This document shows, in pieces, positions 1 to 8,510 of a stretch of DNA of 64,000 nucleotides (positions are counted from its first letter, which is position 1; each line of letters starts with the position of its first letter). The notes beneath the pieces are model-generated. The model ran no database searches and was not told the DNA's origin. It saw only the letters and a program-made list of their open reading frames with translations. The position numbers and the translations under genes were made by a program. The stretch comes from DASPWW01 sp963841715 (GTDB taxonomy: Bacteria > Actinomycetota > Thermoleophilia > Solirubrobacterales > 70-9), in contig CAWJDP010000005.1 in NCBI GenBank assembly GCA_963841715.1, positions 62,001-126,000 on the forward strand, written 5' to 3'.

Positions 1-487
1 TCGCCCAGTAGACGTGCCCGGAGTCGACGGCGACCCCGTCGGGCTGGCTGGCCCCGTTGATGAAGTCGCGCTTCACTGCGGTCCCGTCGAGGTTGGCGCG
101 TCCGATCTCGTCGGGAAACGCGTCCCAGTAGAGATGCTGGGAGTCGACGGCGACCCCGCACGGACCGGATACTCCGGCGATGAACTTCGGGTTCGCACCC
201 GATCCATCCAGGTTCGCCCGCCCGATCGTGTCGTCCTCGTTGTCGGCCCAGTAGATGTGCGCGCTGTTGACCGCGACCCCGCAGACGCCGAACGCGTCGG
301 TGATGAACTCGGGGGCCTGGCCCGACCCGTTCAGGTTCGCACGCCCGATCGTGTCGACGATGTTGCCCCAGTAAACGAATCCCTCGGCCCGCGGGGCGAA
401 CGCCAGCACCGCGGCCAGCAGCGCCACCACGGCAAGGAGCGTCGCCTTTCCCGCGCTCCGTCGGACGTCTGAGTTCCCTGGCTGCAT
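1..487 (-). CDS. Secreted YWTD/LDLR-B-type beta-propeller repeat protein (3' end outside window)
   Basis: The reading frame starts at ATG 487, preceded by AGGAGG with good spacing, and stays open to the window edge, so the C-terminus is missing. The N-terminus is a basic stretch followed by a hydrophobic segment (LLAVVALLAAVLAF) consistent with a Sec signal peptide. The mature part consists of near-identical repeats of about 43 residues. Each contains IGRANLDGSG, a FI(x)G stretch, GVAV(D/N)S and (I/L)YWA; at least three are visible. This is the pattern of YWTD-like propeller blades (low-density-lipoprotein-receptor class B-like), usually an extracytoplasmic protein-binding or structural fold. 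No catalytic motif is visible. The substrate is unknown. The next gene upstream is a remnant, so no operon is apparent. Confidence 0.75.
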   Translation of the reverse strand, partial: MQPGNSDVRRSAGKATLLAVVALLAAVLAFAPRAEGFVYWGNIVDTIGRANLNGSGQAPEFITDAFGVCGVAVNSAHIYWADNEDDTIGRANLDGSGANPKFIAGVSGPCGVAVDSQHLYWDAFPDEIGRANLDGTAVKRDFINGASQPDGVAVDSGHVYWA

Positions 488-730
488 ATCTGCCTCCTAG
501 CTCCGGCTCTCAGCTGAACCCGCTGGATTGCCCCCTGCGCTTACGGCGGGTCCGCAGACGCTGACCCCTGACGGTATCGGACCAGACTTGGACTGCGTTC
601 TGAACGGGAGCGACGGGACTTGGCACCACGATAAGCACCCCGGGATCGCGATCGTTTCCTAGCGCGAGGTCCGTTGAGGCTTTCGCCTTTTCGCGCGAAG
701 CGAGAGCGACCGACACACCCTGACCCACCT

Positions 731-920
731 TCACTCGTTCACTTTCTCGCGCCCCTGCAGCCAGTCGGCGAAGTCGCGAGCGACGATCCGCTCGTCGTGG
801 ACTCCCGCCGCATACGGAGACGCCAGCCAGACGAGTTGGCGGCCCCATGATCGTCGGGTCGAGCAGGCGGGCGGTCAGCTGATCTCGCATCTCGTCGGGA
901 AGCATCCCGGTGGCCGTAGG
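731..920 (-). pseudogene. C-terminal remnant of a short-chain dehydrogenase/reductase
   Basis: Reading the minus strand from about 920 gives TATGMLPDEMRDQLTARLL, then DPTIMGPP. The frame then shifts and continues as LVWLASPYAAGVHDERIVA and DFADWLQGREKVNE, ending in TGA at 731-733. Together this matches the C-terminal third of SDR-family oxidoreductases that end ...GPPxxWLAS...G.RIVA..F..WL. There is no Rossmann half upstream on this strand; instead, at 929, a piece of the N-terminal half of such a protein runs on the opposite strand. The gene is therefore broken by both a frameshift and an inversion or chimera. The 488-730 stretch beyond it shows no gene or convincing signal. Confidence 0.6.
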
Positions 921-928
921 CCGGCTCG

Positions 929-1013
929 GTGTCGGCGGCGGTCGACAGCGCTTACGAGATGCTCGGCGGCCTGGACCTGTTGGTCAACAACGTTGGGATC
1001 GGGATGCGCCCCC
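929..1013 (+). pseudogene. Internal fragment of a short-chain dehydrogenase (NNxG region)
   Basis: The plus-strand frame reads VDSAYEMLGGLDLLVNNVG followed by IGMR. This is the classic SDR segment leading to the structural NNAG motif, in the variant (LDLLVNNxGIGMR) of the subfamily whose C-terminus lies on the opposite strand at 731-920. A TAG codon sits just upstream (917-919), and the similarity ends where the LUD gene begins, so only about 28 codons survive. It is not expected to make a functional protein. Confidence 0.55.
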
Positions 1014-1026
1014 CCGTGATCGCCAA

Positions 1027-1656
1027 TCAGAACCCAACGACTGTACGGATGAAGACGACGTGGATGCGGCCAGGATCCTCCTCGTGGATCTCGAGGATCT
1101 TGCCGACGCGACTGTTCGCGCCATAGGCCTCGAGGGCGCGGGCATCCTCGAGCTTGAAGCTGCGCTCGTAGATCCTTTCGTGCGCCGTATCGAGGTCGGG
1201 GACGAGCTTCTGGGCGCCGACGACGAAGATGACATTGCCCGCGCCCCACGCGTGAGCGGCGAGCTGGCTGCCCAGGGCTGAGGCGATGACGAGCCTTCCG
1301 TCGAGCGTGACCGCGTGGACGCTGCCGAGGGAGAAGTCGGGCAGGACCATGGCCGCCTTGATCTCCTGCATCTGGGTTGCGCGGTCGAGCGCGACAATCT
1401 GGGTGCGCGTCGAGTCGTACGGTCCACCGTTGTCGATCGCCTGCGCGATCCCGGTCTCCTCCAACGTCACCGACGGGTAAGTCATTACGGACGAACCCTC
1501 CGGGATGCGGGCGAGCACCCTCTCGCGCGCCGCGTCGAGGTCGTCGACTACCTCGGCGCTGAATCCACGCCCTTCGAGCGCCCCGACGGTTTCCGCGAGC
1601 ATTCGCTCGTTGGGCAGTGAGGTGAATCGGTCTGATGCCTGGATTGCAATGCTCAT
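1027..1656 (-). CDS. LUD-domain protein (LutC/YkgG-like)
   Basis: A 209-residue protein starting at ATG 1656, with GAGGAG about 9 nt upstream; a longer in-frame extension to 1749 overlaps the promoter and lacks support. The sequence (LPNERMLAETVGALEGRGF, PEGSSVMTYPSVTLEETGI, DFSLGSVHAVTLDGRLVIAS, GAGNVIFVVGAQKLVPDLD) is typical of stand-alone LUD domains. These relate to LutC of the lactate-utilisation LutABC complex but occur without LutA/LutB and have no settled function. It lies 95 bp downstream of the MFS gene on the same strand and has its own ECF41-type promoter at 1722-1748. It is therefore likely induced together with the exporter and the epimerase/sigma operon. Confidence 0.85.
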   Translation of the reverse strand: MSIAIQASDRFTSLPNERMLAETVGALEGRGFSAEVVDDLDAARERVLARIPEGSSVMTYPSVTLEETGIAQAIDNGGPYDSTRTQIVALDRATQMQEIKAAMVLPDFSLGSVHAVTLDGRLVIASALGSQLAAHAWGAGNVIFVVGAQKLVPDLDTAHERIYERSFKLEDARALEAYGANSRVGKILEIHEEDPGRIHVVFIRTVVGF

Positions 1657-1721
1657 CGGGCTTGGCTCCTCGTGTCTCGTGGGGTGATGGCCACCCGGTT
1701 GATGACCAACTGCACCCAAAA

Positions 1722-1748
1722 GACGAGACAGCGGCCGCGGCTGTGACA
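1722..1748 (-). promoter_or_regulatory. ECF41-type promoter upstream of the LUD gene
   Basis: On the minus strand TGTCACA (1748-1742) is followed by exactly 16 bp and then CGTC (1725-1722). This is the described ECF41 -35/-10 signature. It begins 4 bp beyond the MFS stop codon and sits about 66 bp before the LUD start. Spacing and motif are identical to three other sites at 3220-3421. Confidence 0.8.
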
Positions 1749-1751
1749 CGT

Positions 1752-3185
1752 TCAGGCCGCGGCCTCAGCCGGCTCCGGCGCTCTCGAGATTCCGGTCTCT
1801 CGAGTCGCGGCGGCGAAATCGCGCTGTCGGATGAGCGCCAGCGCCGCGACGGCCCCGACCGCGGCGGTGGCCGCGGCGACGAGCAGGATCTCGTTGAGGC
1901 CGTCGACGACGCCGGCCCGTAGCTCGAGCGGTGAGGAGACGTGGAGATGGGTGGCGAAGATGGCTCCGAGGACGGCGACGCCGGTGGCCGTCCCGACCTG
2001 CCGAAGCGTGGTGTTGATGCCCGACGCCATGCCGGCGCGGGTCGGCTCAACGACGCCGACCGCCGTTGCCGCGAGCGGCGTGTTGACAAGCCCGGCCCCG
2101 ACCCCGGCGATGATCATGCCAGGAAGGAGGTGGGTCCATGCGTCATCGACCTTGATGCCGCGCATCAGCAGGAGCCCGGCGGCCACGAGGGCGAAACCGG
2201 GGCCGATGAGCAGCCGGATCGGGACACGCTCGGTCAGACGCCCCGCGATGCCGGCGGCGAGGAAGATCGCACCCGTCAGAGGCAGGAAGCGGACTCCGGT
2301 TGCGGCGGCCGAGTAGCCGAGCGTCTGCTGGAAGTAGAGGATCAGGTAGGTCAGCACGGAGAAGAGGGATCCGTTCATGGCGAAGGCGGCGATGAGTCCG
2401 CCGTCAAAGGTGGGCTTGCGCAGGAGCCGGAGATCGAACATCGGCTCGTGTGCGGAGACCTCGACCAAGACGAAGGCGACCAAGAGAACCGCCGCCGCCG
2501 AAAGCGACAGTACGACCGTGGTCGATCCCCAGCCGTCGGGCGCGCTGCGGATGAGCCCGAAGACCAGTCCAGCGAGGCCGCCGGAGAAGGCTAGAAATCC
2601 GGCCAGATCGGGTCGTGCGGCGGACGGACTGCGCCATTCGTCCACTCGCGAAAGGGTGACCAGGAGTGCGGTGAGGCCAACCGGGATGTTGACGAAGAAG
2701 ATCCATCGCCAGGAGATGCCAGTTGTGATGACGCCGCCGAGCACCGGGCCGACGGCGACCGCGACGCCGGTGATCGCGCCGAAGACACCGAAGGCTACGG
2801 CTCGGTCGCGGCCCGAGAAGCTCTGGGCGATAAGAGCGAGGGCAGTCGCGAACATGATCGCGCCGCCAACGCCTTGGCCGGCGCGAGCCAGGACGAGAAA
2901 GGCAATCCCGCCGGCGAGCCCGCAGGCCAGTGAGCCGCCGGTGAAGATGGCGAGGCCGATGGCGAACAGGCGCCGCCGCCCGAAGCGATCGGCGAGGGCT
3001 CCGGCTGTGAGTAGGAACGCTGCCAGCGTCAGGGCATAGGCGTCGATCGTCCACTGCAGATCCGCAAGCGAGGCGTTGAAGGCGCGCTGGATCTGGGGAA
3101 GCGCGACGTTGACGATGGTGATGTCGAGCAACAGCATGAAGACGCCGGTGCAAACAGCGATAAGGGTCCACCATTTCCGAGCCAT
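1752..3185 (-). CDS. MFS drug-efflux transporter, DHA2 (EmrB/QacA) 14-TMS type
   Basis: A 477-residue, strongly hydrophobic protein. The first helix carries LDITIVNVALP, the signature of the 14-helix DHA2 family of proton-driven multidrug exporters. The loop after helix 2 has GALADRFGRRR (MFS motif A), and the fifth-helix region has GPVLGGVI (antiporter motif C). Length and motif order match EmrB/QacA-like transporters of the inner membrane. The start at ATG 3185 has AGGAGG about 6 nt upstream. An ECF41-type promoter at 3220-3246 lies directly upstream, divergent from a second one reading towards the epimerase gene. An efflux role within the ECF41 response is inference; the substrate cannot be told from sequence. 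Confidence 0.92.
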   Translation of the reverse strand: MARKWWTLIAVCTGVFMLLLDITIVNVALPQIQRAFNASLADLQWTIDAYALTLAAFLLTAGALADRFGRRRLFAIGLAIFTGGSLACGLAGGIAFLVLARAGQGVGGAIMFATALALIAQSFSGRDRAVAFGVFGAITGVAVAVGPVLGGVITTGISWRWIFFVNIPVGLTALLVTLSRVDEWRSPSAARPDLAGFLAFSGGLAGLVFGLIRSAPDGWGSTTVVLSLSAAAVLLVAFVLVEVSAHEPMFDLRLLRKPTFDGGLIAAFAMNGSLFSVLTYLILYFQQTLGYSAAATGVRFLPLTGAIFLAAGIAGRLTERVPIRLLIGPGFALVAAGLLLMRGIKVDDAWTHLLPGMIIAGVGAGLVNTPLAATAVGVVEPTRAGMASGINTTLRQVGTATGVAVLGAIFATHLHVSSPLELRAGVVDGLNEILLVAAATAAVGAVAALALIRQRDFAAATRETGISRAPEPAEAAA

Positions 3186-3219
3186 TGGGTCCTCCTCGGT
3201 CTTGCGTATTTCCTCCTAG

Positions 3220-3246
3220 GACGAGAGGGATGACTCGGATGTGACA
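3220..3246 (-). promoter_or_regulatory. ECF41-type promoter upstream of the MFS exporter
   Basis: On the minus strand TGTCACA (3246-3240), 16 bp spacer, CGTC (3223-3220). The MFS start codon is 35 bp further on. It forms a divergent pair with the plus-strand site beginning at 3261; the two -35 elements are only 14 bp apart. Confidence 0.85.
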
Positions 3247-3260
3247 CACACCTAAGGGGA

Positions 3261-3287
3261 TGTCACAGCCTCGAGTGGTGTTCCGTC
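3261..3287 (+). promoter_or_regulatory. ECF41-type promoter, distal copy before the epimerase-sigma operon
   Basis: TGTCACA (3261-3267), 16 bp, CGTC (3284-3287) on the plus strand. The first in-frame epimerase start is about 168 bp downstream, so this would give a long leader, in addition to the proximal promoter at 3395-3421. Confidence 0.75.
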
Positions 3288-3394
3288 ATTCAGGGCGATG
3301 CCCGGCGTAAGCCCGTTCCAGCTCGCGCGTGATCACGGCCTTCGCCTTGCCGATCCCGAGCGCCCCGAGCTCGGCTGGCACTTATGCGCCTCGG

Positions 3395-3421
3395 TGTCAC
3401 AGCCGGAACGGCCATCCCGTC
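3395..3421 (+). promoter_or_regulatory. ECF41-type promoter, proximal copy before the epimerase-sigma operon
   Basis: TGTCACA (3395-3401), 16 bp, CGTC (3418-3421), ending 33 bp before the epimerase start. Position and match make it the main candidate for autoregulation of the epimerase / ECF41 sigma operon. Confidence 0.85.
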
Positions 3422-3454
3422 TTTCGAGGTGTAGGTCCTCGATCAAGGAGTTCG

Positions 3455-4390
3455 ATGATGAGAGTGTTCGTCGCAGGCGCGACGGGAGCGATTGGGAAGC
3501 AGCTGGTGCCGCGCCTGCTCGCCGCGGGCCATGAGGTCCACGGCATGACGCGCAGCGAGTCGAAGCAGGAGATGCTTTACGAGCTCGGCGCCATACCGGT
3601 GGTGGCCGACGCGCTCGATGCCGACCAGGTCGCGGAGGCCGTGGCCAGGGCGAGGCCGGAGGTGATCGTCCACGAGCTGACTGCGATTCCCGAAGCTCTG
3701 GACACCCGGCACCCCGATCTCGCCTTCGAGCTCACCAACCGGCTGCGGACCGAGGGCACCGACCATCTGCTCTCGGCAGGGCAGGCCGTGAGGGTGCGGC
3801 GCTTCGTGGCGCAGAGCAACGTCGCCGCGTACGCGCGCACCGGCGCTGCGGTGAAGAGCGAGGAGGACCCTGTTGACGCCTCCCCCGACGGCGCCATGAG
3901 CGCGAACGCTGCGGCGATCCGTCACCTCGAGGAGGCGGTTCTCGGCGCGACCTGGACGGAGGGGATCGCGCTGCGGTACGGCTGGTTCTACGGTCCGGGC
4001 ACCTCGATGGCACCGGGCGAGGCGTCCTACGAGCTCGTCCGCAAGCGCAAGTTCCCGGTGGTCGGCGACGGCGGCGGCGTGTGGTCGTTCATCCACATCG
4101 CCGACGCCGCGGAGGCGACGGTGGCGGCGATCGAGCGCGGCAGTCGTGGGATCTACAACGTTGTCGATGACGATCCCGCCCGGGTCGCCGAGTGGCTGCC
4201 GGCGTTGGCTCAGGAGCTGGGCGCCAAGAAGCCGATTCACGTGCCCCGATTCGTCGGGCGGCTGTTCGCGGGAGACTTCGGCGTGATGCTGATGACCGAG
4301 GCTCGTGGCGCCTCCAATGTCAAGGCCAAGCGCGAGCTGGGGTGGCGACCGGTGCACTCGAGCTGGCGGGAGGGTTTCGCGGCGGCATGA
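3455..4390 (+). CDS. NAD-dependent epimerase/dehydratase (extended SDR), ECF41 partner
   Basis: A 311-residue extended-SDR protein. The N-terminus MMRVFVAGATGAIGKQL holds the Rossmann GxTGxxG nucleotide-binding motif. A later segment (ALRYGWFYGPGTSMAPG) and the C-terminal GWRP...WREGF are typical of the NAD-dependent epimerase family. The usual catalytic YxxxK is not evident, so the exact reaction is uncertain. The start at 3455 (or ATG 3458) is placed by AAGGAG at 3445-3450; an upstream in-frame extension runs through the promoter. The stop overlaps the sigma-factor start as ATGA, implying translational coupling. ECF41 sigma factors are characteristically encoded next to carboxymuconolactone decarboxylase, oxidoreductase or epimerase genes, which fits this gene's role as the primary target. 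Confidence 0.88.
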   Translation: MMRVFVAGATGAIGKQLVPRLLAAGHEVHGMTRSESKQEMLYELGAIPVVADALDADQVAEAVARARPEVIVHELTAIPEALDTRHPDLAFELTNRLRTEGTDHLLSAGQAVRVRRFVAQSNVAAYARTGAAVKSEEDPVDASPDGAMSANAAAIRHLEEAVLGATWTEGIALRYGWFYGPGTSMAPGEASYELVRKRKFPVVGDGGGVWSFIHIADAAEATVAAIERGSRGIYNVVDDDPARVAEWLPALAQELGAKKPIHVPRFVGRLFAGDFGVMLMTEARGASNVKAKRELGWRPVHSSWREGFAAA

Positions 4391-5325
4391 CCGATCGCGA
4401 GCGACTGCTTGAGGATCTGCGACCGGGCGCATTCGCGATCGCGTACCGGATGCTGGGAACCGTCTCCGACGCCGAGGACATCGTCCAGGAGGCGCTCGTG
4501 CGGGTGTTTCGGGCGCTCGAGGACGGCGAGCAGATCGCATCGCCGCGCGCCTTCATAGCCACCGTGACGACCCGGCTTGCGATCGACGAGCTGCGCTCGG
4601 CGCGCGCTCGTCGCGAGCAGTACTTCGGTGAGTGGCTGCCAGAACCGATCATCACCGACGGCGAGGATGATCCGGCCTCTCATGCTGAGACGGCGGACTC
4701 GCTGTCGGTGTCGATGCTCGTGTTGCTGGAGAGCCTCTCGCCCGAGCAGCGCGCGGTGCTGCTGCTTCACGATGTCTTCGACTACGGCTATCCCGAGATC
4801 ACCGCGATCGTCGGCAAGAGCGAGGACAACGTGCGCCAGCTCGCCACCCGCGCCAGACGGCACGTCGAGGAGCGCCGGCCCCGCTTCCAAACGACGCGCC
4901 AGCAGCGCGACGAGCTGGCGCAACGGTTCTTCGCGGCCGCCGAGCAAGGCGATCTCGCCGGGCTCGAGGTGTTACTCGCTCACGACGTGGCGCTGACCGC
5001 CGACGGCGGCGGCAAGGTTCAGGCGCTCGCGCGGTCGGTACGCGGGCGTAACCGTGTCGCGCGCAGGCTGCTCAACTACTGGGGCCGCCTGGTCACCCGA
5101 GCACACGCATCGATCCGCCCCGCCGAGGTCAACGGCGGCCCGGGAGCGCTCTATCTCGACGCACAGAACAGGTTGATCGGCGTGGTGGCGCTCGAGATCG
5201 CCAACGGTCAGATCAGGAGCATCAACTCGATCGTCAACCCCGACAAGCTGACGCACCTCGGGCCAGTCGGCGACTACCCATCCCTCACGCTGCTCAGGTC
5301 GGCGAGCGAAACCAAAGAGACATAG
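4387..5325 (+). CDS. ECF41-family RNA polymerase sigma factor with C-terminal SnoaL-like domain
   Basis: A 312-residue protein. Residues about 8-75 are sigma-70 region 2 (AYRMLGTVSDAEDIVQEAL, DELRSAR). Residues about 108-160 are region 4 (LSPEQRAVLLLHDVFDYGY, IVGKSEDNVRQLATRARRHV). The rest is a SnoaL/NTF2-like extension. Three ECF41 hallmarks are present: WLPEP in the linker (83-87), DGGGK (206-210) and NPDKL near the C-terminus (284-288). In this group the extension replaces an anti-sigma factor and controls activity by contacting the core. The ATG overlaps the epimerase stop. Four matching promoters in the first 3.4 kb indicate autoregulation plus control of LUD and MFS genes. Confidence 0.95.
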   Translation: MTDRERLLEDLRPGAFAIAYRMLGTVSDAEDIVQEALVRVFRALEDGEQIASPRAFIATVTTRLAIDELRSARARREQYFGEWLPEPIITDGEDDPASHAETADSLSVSMLVLLESLSPEQRAVLLLHDVFDYGYPEITAIVGKSEDNVRQLATRARRHVEERRPRFQTTRQQRDELAQRFFAAAEQGDLAGLEVLLAHDVALTADGGGKVQALARSVRGRNRVARRLLNYWGRLVTRAHASIRPAEVNGGPGALYLDAQNRLIGVVALEIANGQIRSINSIVNPDKLTHLGPVGDYPSLTLLRSASETKET

Positions 5326-5335
5326 GAGAAGCCAA

Positions 5336-5880
<545 letters not shown>

Positions 5881-6009
5881 AGGTATCGCGAGCCGTGTCA
5901 TCGCAGTGGCCCGCGAGCCGATTCTAGGCTACGCGACGAAGGTTCCTGATCGGTGCGCGCTCGTCGTTCGCAGCCCTTGCCGCGGGACGGACGCTACGCT
6001 TGCGCCGCC

Positions 6010-6855
6010 TTGCGGATCGTCAGCTACGAGTCCGATCGCGGTCCACGCGCCGGCGTGCTGCGCGGCGACGAGATCGTCGACGCCTGGGACGCGCTCGGCG
6101 ACGGCGACCGCGGCGCGCCGTCTGCCCGCGCGCTCCTCGCCGAGGACCTGGTCGGGGAGCTTGCCGACGCGGATGGCCCCAGCGTCGCACTTGACGACGT
6201 CGCCGTGCTGCCGCCGGTCCCCGACCCCGACAAGATCATCTTGATCGGGCTCAACTACCGAAGCCACGCCGAGGAGGCGGGTATCGACCCGCCGCAGAGC
6301 CCGACGTTCTTCGCCAAGTTCCGCAACGCGCTCGCCCCGCCGGACGCCGAGGTCCGGCTCCCCGAGGCGGGCGAGAAGGTCGACTACGAGGCCGAGGTCG
6401 CGGCGGTGATCGGGCGGCGCTGCGCCGGTGTCTCGAACTTGGCCGCGCTCGACCACGTCGCCGGGTACACGCTGCTCAACGATCTCTCGGCGCGCGACCT
6501 CCAGTTCGCGACCCCGCAGTGGATGCCGGGAAAGGTCTTCGACGGCTCGGCCCCGTGCGGGCCGGCGCTCGTCACCCCAGACGAGTCCGGCCCCGCCGAC
6601 GCGATCGCGTTCGAGCTCGCGCTGAACGGCGAAACGATGCAGTCGGCCGCGACCGACGACCTGATCTTCGGCGTCGCCGAGCTCGTCTCGCATCTCTCGT
6701 CGCTGATGACACTCGAGCCCGGGGACATGATCTCGACAGGGACCCCGTCGGGGGTCGGAAGCGTGCGCGAGCCGCGCGTGTGGCTGAAGCCCGGCGACGA
6801 GATCGAGATCAGCTCGCCGACGCTGGGCGAGCTTCGGACTCGGATCGCCGCATGA
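6010..6855 (+). CDS. Fumarylacetoacetate hydrolase (FAH) family protein
   Basis: About 281 residues. The FAH/HpcE fold is shown by LIGLNYRSHAEEAG, PTFFAKFRNAL, VDYEAEVAAVIGRRC (metal-binding acidic residues), YTLLNDLSARDLQ, GPALV and GDMISTGTPSGVG. Such enzymes hydrolyse or isomerise 2-oxo-4-hydroxy-type acids in aromatic and amino-acid catabolism; the exact substrate is not readable. The start is taken at TTG 6010, where family similarity begins (RIVSYE); the frame extends up to GTG 5953, but no Shine-Dalgarno decides between them. The last 47 bp overlap the 3' end of the convergent membrane-protein gene. Confidence 0.87.
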   Translation: MRIVSYESDRGPRAGVLRGDEIVDAWDALGDGDRGAPSARALLAEDLVGELADADGPSVALDDVAVLPPVPDPDKIILIGLNYRSHAEEAGIDPPQSPTFFAKFRNALAPPDAEVRLPEAGEKVDYEAEVAAVIGRRCAGVSNLAALDHVAGYTLLNDLSARDLQFATPQWMPGKVFDGSAPCGPALVTPDESGPADAIAFELALNGETMQSAATDDLIFGVAELVSHLSSLMTLEPGDMISTGTPSGVGSVREPRVWLKPGDEIEISSPTLGELRTRIAA

Positions 6856-8496
6856 CGTCGCGCTGGAGCGTGAACAGGGCCACGAGCACGAGCGGCGCGA
6901 ACCACACCGCGTAGAAGTAGAACCAGTGTGTGGAGGCGACCTGCGTCGCGATGAGCACCGCCGCCGCCAGCGCCGCGACCTGGGTCGGGGTCTTGAATCG
7001 CGGGTAGAGCGCGACGCCGAAGCCGAGCACTACGGCGAAGATCCGCGCCGCTGTCTGGAGCGGATGCAGAGAGGGCGCGAGGTCCCAGATGCTGAACGGC
7101 GAGCCGCGCCCGGCCTGGTAGCCGAGCGTCCGGTCGTAGAACTCGCGCAGGCCGCCGTCGGGCAGGAACGGGATCACGATCACGGCCAGCACCGCGACGA
7201 GGACGAGCGCGAAGACGATCGTCGAGCGCACCCGCCGCTCGCCGTCGGCGGTCGCGAACAGAGGCGCGACCGCGAGCGGGCCGAACTTCGCCGCCGCCCC
7301 GAGTGCGATCGCGACACCCCTCCCCGCGGGCGAGCGCAACGCGAGCATCGCCGCGACGAGCGTCAGCGCGATCAGCGAGTCGTTGGTCGACGACTCGAGG
7401 GCGTAGAGCGCGTACGGGTACGCGAACCACGCGTAGGCGAGAGCGATCCCGAGCGCGCGCCCCTCGAGCGCCGGGCGCAGCCGCCGCCCGAGCGCGAGCA
7501 GCGCGACCCCGGTCCCCAGGTCGAACGCGATCGCGGCAGCGTGTGCCGCGGGTACCGCGTCCCAGCGCCCGCTCCACGGGAACAGCTGCTCGAACGGGAC
7601 GTAGGCGAGGTAGTTGAACGGCCCGTAGACGTCGCCGCGGAGGTCGATCCCGGGGAGAACATCCCCTCATATAGAGCCTGGCCGTGGCCGATCCGATCGG
7701 CGCCGACAACCCCGGCGAGGCCGATGTCGATCACCTTGCCGTCGATGACGTTGAGCGCGACGTGGAACGCGGCGAGCGCGACGGCACCGATCACGAGCCA
7801 GCGCACCCGCCCCGCCGGGATCAGCGGCCCGGGGTCCTCGCACGGGCGCACTCCGACCCACAGCATGCGCGCGAACAGGTACCCGAGCACCGGGTACACG
7901 AGCGGGACCGAGGCGTCGATGTCTCCCTTGTTGAAGAAGAACTGCGAGACGCCGAACCCGAGCAGCACGAGCAGGTCGAGGTGCAGCAGCCGGAACGGGC
8001 GCTTGCGGTCGAAGAACGGGACGAAGAACAGCAGGCACATCGGAATCCAGATGTAGGCCTCGCTGACGTTGCCGCCGACCGCGTCCTCGTAGCCGCGCGC
8101 GAGCTTGGTGTCGATCTGGTGGCCCGTCCACGCCTCGAGGACCTCGCCGGTCCGGTCGGCGATCAGCACCTGGGCGACCTCGGTGCCGCGGTCGTAGTAG
8201 CTGACCTGCCAGATCGTCGAATCGCGCGTGTAAGCAGTCGGGCGCATCGCCGGGTGGCTCGCGCGCTCGTCCCTCACCGTCGAGGTGGCGTTCGCGATCC
8301 GGGTCGCCTGCTCACCGTCGAGGTGGAAGCCGTGCGGAGCGCCGTGCAGCGAGGCCGGCTGATGGCGCGGAAGCACCGGCTCGCCGCCGAACGGCGGCTC
8401 GTTCGCGGGGTCGTATCCGTCGTAGACGGCGGCGCGGGCGGGGCCCGCGGTCAGCGCGAAGACGACGAGCAGGAGGATCGGGAGGCGGAGCCGCAT
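6809..8496 (-). CDS. Frameshifted polytopic membrane protein with N-terminal PepSY-like domain (GT-C-like)
   Basis: Start ATG 8496 (MRLRLPILLLVVFALTAG, a signal-like helix). Roughly residues 25-150 are soluble, with IWQVSYYDRGTEVAQVLIA resembling a PepSY domain. The rest is a chain of transmembrane helices, with features like hydrophobic GT-C glycosyltransferases or DUF2029-type proteins (DLRGDVYGPFNYLAYVPFE; ALYALESSTNDSLIA). The frame breaks once near 7655-7662, inside a short C/G run, after the residues LYEGMFSP. The downstream frame continues seamlessly and the total length is one base short of a multiple of three, so one base appears missing. This looks like a sequencing error more than decay. 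A sugar-transferring role is inference. Confidence 0.65.
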
Positions 8497-8510
8497 CGGC
8501 CGGCGGCAAC

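Noticed and set aside
875..2089. Long minus-strand open frame (404 codons) across the LUD and MFS genes
   Set aside because: Arg/Pro/Ser-rich shadow translation in another frame of the real genes; no domain and no ribosome-binding site.
3298..3534. Short plus-strand ORF between the ECF41 promoters and the epimerase
   Set aside because: Runs out of frame through the epimerase start, lacks a ribosome-binding site and has no recognisable similarity.
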